From NCBI GenBank assembly GCA_964019165.1, contig OZ025270.1, positions 13,778,159 through 13,842,158 of the forward strand: a DNA stretch of 64,000 nt, written 5' to 3'. The notes beneath the pieces are model-generated. The model searched no databases and was not told where the DNA came from. It was given only the letters and a program-made list of their open reading frames with translations. The first letter of the stretch is position 1. Each line of letters begins with the position of its first letter. Origin of the DNA: Mastigias papua (taxonomy: Eukaryota; Cnidaria; Scyphozoa; Rhizostomeae; Mastigiidae). The translations under genes were made by a program, and so were the position numbers. Shown piece by piece: positions 53,546 to 61,981 of the stretch.

Positions 53546-55915
53546 AAAAAACAAAAATTCTCAAATTGAAGTAAAGTAATAGCAATAGTAACTGTAATAC
53601 TAAGGTAGTAAAGTCATAGTCAATAGTCCAGTAAATTAGGGTTAGTCCAAGGTTTATTTCGTCTACAAAAGATATAATAAGTACAACGTACTGCAATATT
53701 AATTGTTTTAGACAGGATTTTATGTTTGGTAGTATCATCGAAGTTTAAGTCTCTGAGCATTGATGGAAAGAACTCAGCAGACGTTCCAAGTATTCCGAGA
53801 GCACTCATGGAGAGATTTATAAGTTTCACAGTAGAATAAGAATTTTGGAGGTCAGCAATAAGAGGGAGATATTTAGTAGCCTTACGGTCACTATTTATCT
53901 GTATATTTGATTCAAAGCCAACAGTGACTTCTAGCAGGTAAACGCATGAACTGTTACTTACTAAGACTAGGTCTGGACGAAGAGAATCACCAGTTATCAA
54001 AGAAGGAGATGGAAAAAAGGGAAGATCTGCATATAATGTGCTATTGACTACTGATGAGAGAGTTTTCGCAAGATGTAAAAGGACGGAATTATGACGCCAG
54101 GTATATCTACCATCTTGAAGATAGGATTTGCAACTGGAAACAACATGTTGAAGAGTCTCAGATTGGAAGCAGAAAGAGCATGCAGATGTGGGGGAGAGGG
54201 ACCATTTGCATAGATTCTTCTTAGTAGGAAGAGTATTATTGATATACTTAACTATAAAGTTAAAGATGTTTCTAGGCATATTGCAATGAACCTTAGTCCA
54301 AAGATGACGAGTATGCTTACTTCCTTGAAGGAGTATAGAGGAAAGGACGAAGCCTTGTGACTTTAGTTCATGGCGGATACGATCTTCATTGTCATCTCGA
54401 ATAGCAGTTAAAACTTGTTTTGTATTGCGATATTGATCATATTGTATATTGCAGCCAGAGCTAGTCAGGGACCAAAGAGCATTTATATCAGTGTTTGGAG
54501 ATGACTTAAGTGCATTTCTCATAACTACTTGGCATTGAGCAAATTTTGTGGATGGAAGAATGAGGCTTATACCATATTTCGATTTTGATAAAACAAGAGT
54601 ACTAAGGGTGGCACAGATCGGAAGCTCAAGCCACTGGCGGATATATTTAGAGACGAGATTATCGATATTCTCAGAAACCCATGTCTTACCAAGATCTGCA
54701 ATAGTAAAATGCCATGATATCTTGGAAAGAACAAACCGATGATATAACAACAGTTTGTTTTTCGGATGACAAGGAATTTCATCAATTTTTCGCATCAAGC
54801 CAGTGATCAGCTGTAATACCTCAGACATATGATCAATGTTATCCATTGAAAAATTGAAATAGCGACCTAGATATTTAAATGAGTTACCAACAGCAACAGT
54901 AGGGACAGGAAACTGGTTAATCAACAATTTTGGGAGATATTGAGTGGATGCGGTAGATGACTTCCGAATCCCAAATGTTGAGCATTTATCAACCCTGATT
55001 ATCATATTAGCCCAGGTACACCATCTAGTAAAGTGATTTAGAAGAATTTGATTCTCGTTTTCCAGGCCAGTTATAACAGCAGCATCATCAGCAAATTGAA
55101 ACCAGTGGATAGGGAGAAGGGAACTGGTACTAAATCCAAATTGTTTGAACTTTTGTTCAGAGATATAATGGATGAAAGTATTGAAACACAAATTGAAAGT
55201 TAATGGACTCAAGCAATCGCCCTGGAGAACACCGCGGCCCACTTTAATAAAAGGTGTCTGAAAGGAGTCAGTGATAATGGAAGTCTGGAAATTCGAGTAT
55301 AGGCTGCGAATTAGAAGTTGTATGTGATCAGGAATATGATGATATCTAAGAACTGCCGGAATTAGGTTATGGTGCACTTCACCAAACGCATTTTTGAGGT
55401 CTAGTAATGTGATGACAAGTGACTTTTGTTTAATTCTAGCCGTGTTTATGACGTTAGCCATTTGGGCAGTGTGTTCGAAGGTACCTGTTAATTTAGGAAG
55501 AAAACCTTTCTGAATCTGATGTTCAATAAAACCATTTGCCTTTACATAGGCAAATATTGAGTCACGCAAGCATGATGAAAAGATCTTCAGAGGAACACTT
55601 TCAAGTGTTATTGGCCTAAAATTTGCAGGGTCAGAGGTATCACCCTTTTTGTGTGCAAGTACCGTACATGCTCGTTTCCATTCGGAGGGGATTTCCCCTG
55701 AGAGCCAAATAATGTTGAACACCGCCGTAATATATGAACGAAGGAAAGGGCAACGCTTGAATGGAATAATAGATATTTTGTCAAGAGGACAAGGAGAACC
55801 AGAAGCTTTCATCCGTCTAATGGTTTTTGTCACTTGATGATACGAAGGAGGAGAAATATCATAAGGAACTGAAGGCTCATCAAGAGCAGGAATCCACGAG
55901 GGCATTTGAAAAGAA
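53397..55915 (-). mobile_element. RLE-type non-LTR retrotransposon Z1b, 5' truncated
   Basis: It is nearly identical to Z1a. Its 3' end abuts a short AAT run at 53389-53396 beside Z2b. Its 5' side ends at a long (AAT)n at 55916. The 3' untranslated region holds a 70-base A-rich tract on the plus strand (53491-53560). Confidence 0.9.
53620..55905 (-). CDS. Z1b polyprotein: RT and RLE, open but lacking the N-terminal zinc fingers
   Basis: The 761-codon frame is open from the internal Met at 55905 (MPSWIPAL) to 53620. It contains RPITLESVPLKIF (about 97-109), LLDLKNAFGEVHHNL (167-181), RGVLQGDCLSPLTF (224-237) and FQFADDAAVITG (269-280). After the thumb come the intact knuckle CSFCFQSETLQHVVSSC and the endonuclease core GDSLRPDLVLV (near 640) with LLEVTVGFES. 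It supplies the undamaged version of every motif that is mutated in Z1a. The first third (about 300 codons with both zinc fingers) is missing, so target recognition would be lost and the copy is not autonomous. No promoter or genuine start is attached. Confidence 0.9.
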   Translation of the reverse strand: MPSWIPALDEPSVPYDISPPSYHQVTKTIRRMKASGSPCPLDKISIIPFKRCPFLRSYITAVFNIIWLSGEIPSEWKRACTVLAHKKGDTSDPANFRPITLESVPLKIFSSCLRDSIFAYVKANGFIEHQIQKGFLPKLTGTFEHTAQMANVINTARIKQKSLVITLLDLKNAFGEVHHNLIPAVLRYHHIPDHIQLLIRSLYSNFQTSIITDSFQTPFIKVGRGVLQGDCLSPLTFNLCFNTFIHYISEQKFKQFGFSTSSLLPIHWFQFADDAAVITGLENENQILLNHFTRWCTWANMIIRVDKCSTFGIRKSSTASTQYLPKLLINQFPVPTVAVGNSFKYLGRYFNFSMDNIDHMSEVLQLITGLMRKIDEIPCHPKNKLLLYHRFVLSKISWHFTIADLGKTWVSENIDNLVSKYIRQWLELPICATLSTLVLSKSKYGISLILPSTKFAQCQVVMRNALKSSPNTDINALWSLTSSGCNIQYDQYRNTKQVLTAIRDDNEDRIRHELKSQGFVLSSILLQGSKHTRHLWTKVHCNMPRNIFNFIVKYINNTLPTKKNLCKWSLSPTSACSFCFQSETLQHVVSSCKSYLQDGRYTWRHNSVLLHLAKTLSSVVNSTLYADLPFFPSPSLITGDSLRPDLVLVSNSSCVYLLEVTVGFESNIQINSDRKATKYLPLIADLQNSYSTVKLINLSMSALGILGTSAEFFPSMLRDLNFDDTTKHKILSKTINIAVRCTYYIFCRRNKPWTNPNLLDY

Positions 55916-56002
<87 letters not shown>
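55916..56002. repeat. (AAT)n microsatellite
   Basis: Twenty-nine AAT units, the longest in the window. It separates the cut 5' side of minus-strand Z1b from the cut 5' side of plus-strand D7. Confidence 0.97.
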
Positions 56003-56004
<2 letters not shown>

Positions 56005-57746
56005 AGGCTTACGATATGATTCCCCATTCCTGGATAATTGAGAGTTTGAAGCTTGCCAATGTTGCTGACAATATGGTAAACTTCATAGAAAGATCAATGA
56101 AGAGTTGGAACATCAATTTATCATCAAACGGGGAGTTTTTGGCTAATGTTGAAGTAAAGAGAGGTATCTTCCAAGGAGATAGCTTATCTCCACTGTTGTT
56201 TGTTGTGTGTATGATACCCCTTACTCAAATTCTGAGGAAAGTAAAATGTGGGTATACCCTTAAAAGTGGCGAGAAGCTAAATCATCTTCTTTTTATGGAC
56301 GATTTGAAACTGTTTGCAAAAGATGAAAGAGAGACAAATAGCCTACTATCGACAGTTCAGATATTTAGTAATGACATTAGGATGGAATTCGGGATTAACA
56401 AATGTGGAGTTCTGATTATGAAAAGAGGAAAAGTGACGTTAACTGAGGGAATAGAGCTGCCATCAGGTGATACCATAAAGGATATAGATAAAGAAGGTTA
56501 TAAGTACCTAGGAATATTGGAGTTCGATTCTGTACGAGAGAAGGATATGATTCGGAATTTTCAAAGCGAGTATTTCAGGAGGGCAAGGCTTGTAATGAGA
56601 AGTAAATTAAATGGTCGAAACAAAATAAAAGCCCTCAATACTTGGGCAATCTCAATGTTGAGATATGGGGCAGGGATTCTGAAATGGCGTAAAAATGTGC
56701 TTGATGAGATGGATAGACAAACTAGAAAGATTATGACGATGAATAAAGAATTCCACCCAAAGAGTGATGTAGATCGATTGTATGTACCAAGAAGTAAGGG
56801 AGGGAGAGGCCTGCTTAGTTGCAAAAGTTGCATTATGACTGAGGAGAACAGTCTTGGATGGTATATCAAACACCAGGAGGAGCCATTACTAGTGGCAGTA
56901 AGGAACAACGAGACAATTAATACAGAGGATGTTGTGAATCCAACAATTTATAAAAAGAACGAGAGATGTAGGGTTTACAATTCTTGGAAAGACAAAATTA
57001 TGCATGGTCAATATTTGAGAGATTTAGATGGAAAAGACAGCGTACAATCTTGGAAATGGTTAAAGGACAGTGATTTGAAGGGTTGTACGGAAGCTTTGAT
57101 TTGTAGTGCGCAGGAACAAGCGATAAGGACAAATAATACTAAATTTTATATAGACAAGACCATTGATTCCCCTCTTTGTAGGATGTGTGGAGAAAGAAGT
57201 GAAACGGTCTCACATATTGTCAGTGAATGTAGCAAGTTGGCCCAGAAAGAGTATAAAAGACGCCACGACAATGTAGGGAAATATATTCATTGGAAACTTT
57301 GTAAAAAATATAATATTGATTCAAAAGCAAGATGGTATGAACACTCACCGAAAGGAGTAGTTGAAAGTAATAATATAAAGATCTTGTGGGATTGTGTTAT
57401 ACAGTGTGATAAGGAAATAGAAGCTCGAAGACCAGATATTGTTATTATTGATAAAGTACAAAATGAGGTAAAGGTAATTGATGTTGCAATACCTGGAGAT
57501 GTTAGAGTCCCGGAAAAAGAACTTGAAACAATAGAGAAATATGGACCTTTAAAGGATGAAATCGCTAGACTTTGGGACATACGAAAGGTGTCGGTCATTC
57601 CAGTGGTTGCTGGTGCTCTAGGAGCAGTATCTACTAGATTTGATAAGTTTGTAAAAGATATTGGAATTACGCTGAAGATTGAACATGCACAAAAAAGAGC
57701 TTTATTAGGTACAGCCCGGATATTAAGACTGGTACTTAGCTGCTGA
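56002..57746 (+). CDS. D7 polyprotein from RT motif A to RLE (open, truncated)
   Basis: About 580 codons are open from KAYDMIPHSWII, which is RT motif A without the WIDYK residues before it. GIFQGDSLSPLLF, LLFMDDLKLFAKDE (FMDD box), HPKSDVDRLYVPR, MHGQYLRDL, knuckle CRMCGERSETVSHIVSEC, and the endonuclease core ILWDCVIQCD..EARRPDIVII...VIDVAIPGD follow. It ends ILRLVLSC with TGA at 57744. The frame has no stop, but the start lies in the microsatellite so it is a dead insertion. The stop codon sits in the loop side of a GGTACT/AGTACC hairpin shared with D8. Confidence 0.9.
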
Positions 57747-57863
57747 GTACCTTTAGTAAAGGAGAAAGTAATGTGATTCCTTTGATGACTGGCAGTTATC
57801 CGCAATCACATTTTGATTTCCAAAGCATTTAATACCTTGCTTTGAGATGTATATTTAACAGAC
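56003..57863 (+). mobile_element. RLE-type non-LTR retrotransposon D7, 5' truncated
   Basis: It starts inside RT motif A immediately after the microsatellite and ends with a conserved 3' stem-loop and (AAT)n. It is almost identical to D9 over 56003-56400. Confidence 0.9.
57821..57844 (+). promoter_or_regulatory. Conserved 3'-terminal stem-loop of D7
   Basis: CAAAGCA pairs with TGCTTTG. The same stem occurs at 42749-42775 (D4) and 61625-61651 (D8) with different loop sequence. It is a candidate RT recognition site. Confidence 0.6.
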
Positions 57864-57892
57864 ATAATAATAATAATAATAATAATAATAAT
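57864..57892. repeat. (AAT)n junction D7/D8
   Basis: About nine AAT units. Confidence 0.97.
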
Positions 57893-58074
57893 TTGTCCTG
57901 GGTATGACATAAAACTGCATCCGGTTGTGGAGTTCCGACGTGGGATAATGAGGTTACCCTTAGCCACAACTACCTCCAGGTCACCCTTGAGCAAGGTGTA
58001 GTACCTGTTAGCTCTCCCCGAGACCTTGAAATACCGGGTTGGCGTCCGGCGGGGGTTAGTCTGTTTCATGGGTG

Positions 58075-58123
58075 GGAGGGGCTCGTTAGCCTTGGTTGGC
58101 AATCCTCCTAGAGATGGTGTCTC
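58075..58123 (+). promoter_or_regulatory. Conserved two-hairpin leader structure of D8
   Basis: GGAGG (58075-58079) pairs with CCTCC (58104-58108). GAGA (58111-58114) pairs with TCTC (58120-58123), where the other leaders have GTGA/TCAC, a compensatory change. Confidence 0.65.
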
Positions 58124-58179
58124 AATAAAAATACTGGTGGTGGTGACACCTTATCAACACTACCCTCAATTTGAGTGTT

Positions 58180-61100
58180 ATGGAAAATATTACTAATAGA
58201 AACAACGACGTGAATGGTGCTGGAAGTATTAGTGCTGAAAGTGCCACGTCCGGCAGGTGTCCCATGGGTGAGCAGCGTGGGCCCGGTCGTCATCCAGCTA
58301 CTGCTAGAACAGGTTGGAGTAAAGAAATGAACATAGCTGTTATGGAGTGCTATTACTTAAGCAATCCTGTTGATGACAATGGTAAACCTGTTAGGGGTTA
58401 CAGACGAAGGATGCATAGTTTCTGGAAAGAACGTCAAAGCTTTAATATTACTGAACAGAGATTGTGTGACCAGGCTCGACTGATACGTAAAAATAATTGG
58501 TTGACAGCACTACAGCTCGCTGAAATTAAGGATAGAGTATGGAATGTAAGTGTTGTTGAAGGGACTGACAATTATGCAGGTGATGTAGGAGAGGAAGTAG
58601 TGGAAGTGAATAACACTGTGAAGGACGATTCCTGCTTGATTTCTGCAAATATAGAAGAGCTGAGTAATGAGGAAAGAGAGATTATTGAGGAACTAAATAG
58701 CATTATTAAAAATGATCTTCACATTGAGTTACAAGGGTTTAAGAAGGTTGACAGAACATTACTCAGGAAGCATGTAAAAAGTATTAATGGAATTTTGAAA
58801 AATGTTGCTACGGAAAGTGTAACTGGAACAAATGATTTACTAAAGGCTTGTGCTATCTTGATTGGAAGAAAAGTAGGTCTCAAACCTGTGCGTAGAAGAG
58901 CTAATGGCAGGAAAGAGCCATGGTGGAAAAGAAGAATAAATCAATCAATCAAGGAGCTACGAAAACATGTGAATATATTAGAAAGAAAGAGAAAGGGCGC
59001 TCTTAAGAGAACAGAAAAGTACAAATTACTTGAGGATAAATATAAGGTCAAGAAAAAAGGATTGGGTGTGGTATTGGAGGAGCTCAAACAGAGATTACAA
59101 GCTAAGTCTATGAAAATCAAAAGATACGATCAGAGAATTGAGCAATACAGAATTAACAGATTATTCCAGCAAGATCAAAAACAGGTCTACCAACAGTTGA
59201 ACGGAAAGGTAAATAGTGGTGAAAAACCTGATGCTGATGAAAGTAGACGATTTTGGAGTAGCATATGGGGTAGGAAAGTACATCACAAGAGGGAAGCTGC
59301 ATGGCTGAGAGATTTGAGAGCGAATAAAAATGATGAGAAACAGAATGATATTAAAATCACGATTGATATGGTGACTAAACAATTAAAAAAGATTCCGAAC
59401 TGGAAATATCCAGGACCTGATGGGGTTCAAGGGTATTGGTTGAAGAATTTCACGGAGTTGCATAAAAGAATGGCTGATCAATTCAACGGCTTACTTAACA
59501 ATGGAGTTGAGATTCCAAAATGGATGACAACTGGAAAGACAGTTCTATGCCTAAAAGACCCAAGCAAAGGGAGTGCGGTCGACAATTATCGACCAATAAC
59601 TTGCTTGCCTTTGATGTGGAAGCTGATGACAGGGATTCTATCAAATGTTTTATATGACTTTCTGGAAGGTACTGGTAAGTTGCCAAATGAACAGAAAGGA
59701 TGCAGGAGGAAAAGTAGAGGGACAAAGGACCAACTTCTAATAGATAGAACAGTGTTGAATGACTGTAGAAAGAGACATACCAACCTAGGAATGGCGTGGA
59801 TAGACTATAAGAAAGCCTATGATATGGTCCCCCATTCCTGGATTCAAGAAAGTTTAGAACTATCAGGTGTGGCGAATAATGTAGTTGAGTTTATTGCAAG
59901 GTCAATGAAAACCTGGAATGTGGAACTGATGTCCTGTGGGGAATTCTTGGCAAAGGTTAATATCAGGAGGGGAATTTTCCAGGGTGACAGCCTGTCTCCT
60001 CTTTTATTTGTGATCTGTATGTTCCCCCTTACAGAAATATTGAGGCAAGTCCAGTCAGGGTATACTCTGAAATGTGGCGAAAGGCTAAACCATCTTTTGT
60101 TCATGGACGACCTTAAGATTTATGGGAAGAATGAGCGTGAAATAAATGCATTGACCTCTACTGTAGAAATTTTTTCAACTGATATAGGAATGGAGTTTGG
60201 TATCAAGAAGTGTGGCACACTAATTTTGAAGCGAGGAAAGGTGGTAAGATCTGATGGGATAGAGTTGCCTAGTGGGGAAAAAATTAAGGAGATTGAAGAA
60301 ACTGGATATAAATACCTAGGAATCACAGAGTATGATAAAATTGAGGAAAGTACAATGAAAGAAAATTTCAGAACAGAGTACATTCGGAGAACTAAAGTTA
60401 TCATGAAAAGTAGGCTTCATGGAAGGAATAAGATAAAAGCACTGAATACATGGGCAGTATCTTTATTGAGGTATGGTGCAGGTATCATCAAATGGACTGT
60501 AGGTGAGCTTGATGCGATGGACCGGAAGACCCGGAAAATTATGACCATAAATAAGGAGCTTCACCCCAAAAGTGATGTTGATCGGTTATACATTTCGCGA
60601 AGCAAAGGTGGTAGGGGGCTGATAGGTTGTAAGAATTGTGTTATTACAGAAGAGAATAGTCTTGGTTGGTACGTGGTGAATCATATCGAGCCACTCATTG
60701 TTGCAGTTAAGGAAAGTAACACTTTACCAGGTTGCAGAAATGCAATAAAACCAACAGAATTTAAAAAGTTGAAACAGCAAGAACGTATTAACAACTGGAA
60801 GGACAAGACAATGCACGGACAATACCTTAGAGAAATGAACGACAAAGATAAAAATAATACCTGGAGGTGGTTACAGAAAAGTGATCTGAAAGGCTGCACT
60901 GAAGCATTGATTTGTAGTGCACAGGAACAAGCGCTTCGTACAAATTACACAAAGTGTAGGATAGATAAAACTATTGACTCGCCATTGTGCAGAATGTGTG
61001 GTATCAAACATGAGACAGTTTATCATATTGTGAGCGAATGTAGTAAGTTAGCCCAGAGAGAATACAAGCGAAGGCATGATAACGTTGCAAGGTATATACA

Positions 61101-61557
61101 CTGGCGGCTATGTGGAAAATTCGACCATGACAGAGCCAAGAATTGGTACGAACACAATCCGGAGGGAGTAAGCGAGAGTGCTAATTGTAAGATATTGTGG
61201 GATGTTGTGATCCAGTGTGACAAGGAGATTGAGGCTCGTCGACCAGACATTGTTGTATTGGACAAGACAAGTAAGGAGGTTAAAGTTATTGATATTGCCA
61301 TACCCGGTGATGTCAGAGTATGTGAGAAAGAGCTGGAAAAGATCAATAAATACAAATTGTTAAAGGATGAGATTGCACGATTATGGAATGTTCGGAAAGT
61401 GACTGTAATCCCAATTGTCGTTGGAGCACTCGGGGCTATAACAACTCGATTTGAGAAATTTGTCATGGAAGCAGGAATAGAACTTCGTGTCGAACATGTG
61501 CAGAAAACAGCTTTGTTAGGGACAGCTAGGATTTTACGATTGGTACTTGGTTCCTAA
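58180..61557 (+). CDS. D8 polyprotein: Myb-like domain, RT, RLE (intact)
   Basis: ATG at 58180 (MENITNRNNDVNGAG) is chosen; the frame is open slightly upstream but without ATG. The N-terminal module GWSKEMNIAVMECYYLSNP ... YRRRMHSFW ... TEQRLCDQ is Myb/trihelix-like, followed by a long basic helical linker. RT: NWKYPGPDGVQGYWLKNF, YRPITCLPLMWKLM, WIDYKKAYDMVPHSW, GIFQGDSLSPLLF and LLFMDDLKIYGKNE. Thumb: HPKSDVDRLYISRSKGGRGL. Then MHGQYLREM, knuckle CRMCGIKHETVYHIVSEC (CX2CX8HX4C), and the endonuclease core ILWDVVIQCD..EARRPDIVVL...VIDIAIPGD. It ends ILRLVLGS with TAA at 61555. All motifs are intact. It defines the subfamily to which D4, D7 and D9 belong and may be an active source. Confidence 0.93.
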   Translation: MENITNRNNDVNGAGSISAESATSGRCPMGEQRGPGRHPATARTGWSKEMNIAVMECYYLSNPVDDNGKPVRGYRRRMHSFWKERQSFNITEQRLCDQARLIRKNNWLTALQLAEIKDRVWNVSVVEGTDNYAGDVGEEVVEVNNTVKDDSCLISANIEELSNEEREIIEELNSIIKNDLHIELQGFKKVDRTLLRKHVKSINGILKNVATESVTGTNDLLKACAILIGRKVGLKPVRRRANGRKEPWWKRRINQSIKELRKHVNILERKRKGALKRTEKYKLLEDKYKVKKKGLGVVLEELKQRLQAKSMKIKRYDQRIEQYRINRLFQQDQKQVYQQLNGKVNSGEKPDADESRRFWSSIWGRKVHHKREAAWLRDLRANKNDEKQNDIKITIDMVTKQLKKIPNWKYPGPDGVQGYWLKNFTELHKRMADQFNGLLNNGVEIPKWMTTGKTVLCLKDPSKGSAVDNYRPITCLPLMWKLMTGILSNVLYDFLEGTGKLPNEQKGCRRKSRGTKDQLLIDRTVLNDCRKRHTNLGMAWIDYKKAYDMVPHSWIQESLELSGVANNVVEFIARSMKTWNVELMSCGEFLAKVNIRRGIFQGDSLSPLLFVICMFPLTEILRQVQSGYTLKCGERLNHLLFMDDLKIYGKNEREINALTSTVEIFSTDIGMEFGIKKCGTLILKRGKVVRSDGIELPSGEKIKEIEETGYKYLGITEYDKIEESTMKENFRTEYIRRTKVIMKSRLHGRNKIKALNTWAVSLLRYGAGIIKWTVGELDAMDRKTRKIMTINKELHPKSDVDRLYISRSKGGRGLIGCKNCVITEENSLGWYVVNHIEPLIVAVKESNTLPGCRNAIKPTEFKKLKQQERINNWKDKTMHGQYLREMNDKDKNNTWRWLQKSDLKGCTEALICSAQEQALRTNYTKCRIDKTIDSPLCRMCGIKHETVYHIVSECSKLAQREYKRRHDNVARYIHWRLCGKFDHDRAKNWYEHNPEGVSESANCKILWDVVIQCDKEIEARRPDIVVLDKTSKEVKVIDIAIPGDVRVCEKELEKINKYKLLKDEIARLWNVRKVTVIPIVVGALGAITTRFEKFVMEAGIELRVEHVQKTALLGTARILRLVLGS

Positions 61558-61562
61558 GTACC
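61542..61562 (+). promoter_or_regulatory. Hairpin spanning the D8 stop codon
   Basis: GGTACTT pairs with AAGTACC; the TAA stop overlaps the 3' strand. D7 has GGTACT/AGTACC at 57731-57751 around its TGA. Confidence 0.5.
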
Positions 61563-61624
61563 CTGGTTCAAGGCCTGTGAGTTCTTTGGCAACTGGTTGG
61601 TGCCCGCATTCACAGTGAGATTTC

Positions 61625-61651
61625 CAAAGCACTTAAAGACCCAATGCTTTG
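61625..61651 (+). promoter_or_regulatory. Conserved 3'-terminal stem-loop of D8
   Basis: CAAAGCA (61625-61631) pairs with TGCTTTG (61645-61651), about 25 bp before the (AAT)n tail. Confidence 0.6.
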
Positions 61652-61674
61652 AGCTGAGAACTATTAAATATAAA

Positions 61675-61692
61675 AATAATAATGATAATAAT
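61675..61692. repeat. Imperfect (AAT)n junction D8/D9
   Basis: AAATAATAATGATAATAAT between the two elements. Confidence 0.93.
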
Positions 61693-61872
61693 TTGTCCTG
61701 GGCATGACGTTAAACTGCATCCGGCTGTAGAGTTTCGACGTGGGAGAATGAGGTTACCCTTTGCTACAATTACCTCCAGGTCACCCTTGAGCAAGGTGTA
61801 GTACCTGTTAGCTCTCCCCGAGACCATGAAATACCGGGTTGGCGTCCGGCGGGGGCAAGTCTGTCTCATGGG

Positions 61873-61923
61873 TAGGGGGGACTCTTCAGCCTTGGTTGGC
61901 AGCCCTCCTAGTGATGGTGTCAC
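61873..61923 (+). promoter_or_regulatory. Conserved two-hairpin leader structure of D9
   Basis: TAGGGGGG (61873-61880) pairs with CCCTCCTA (61903-61910). GTGA (61911-61914) pairs with TCAC (61920-61923). Confidence 0.65.
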
Positions 61924-61981
61924 GACAAAAACACTAGGGATGGCTAACCCTATATCAACCAATCCTCATTTATGAGTGAAA

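Larger units (their letters stand above)
57893..61674 (+). mobile_element. RLE-type non-LTR retrotransposon D8, full length
   Basis: It has the conserved leader, an intact ORF, a 3' untranslated region with two hairpins, and (AAT)n at both ends. Confidence 0.93.
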
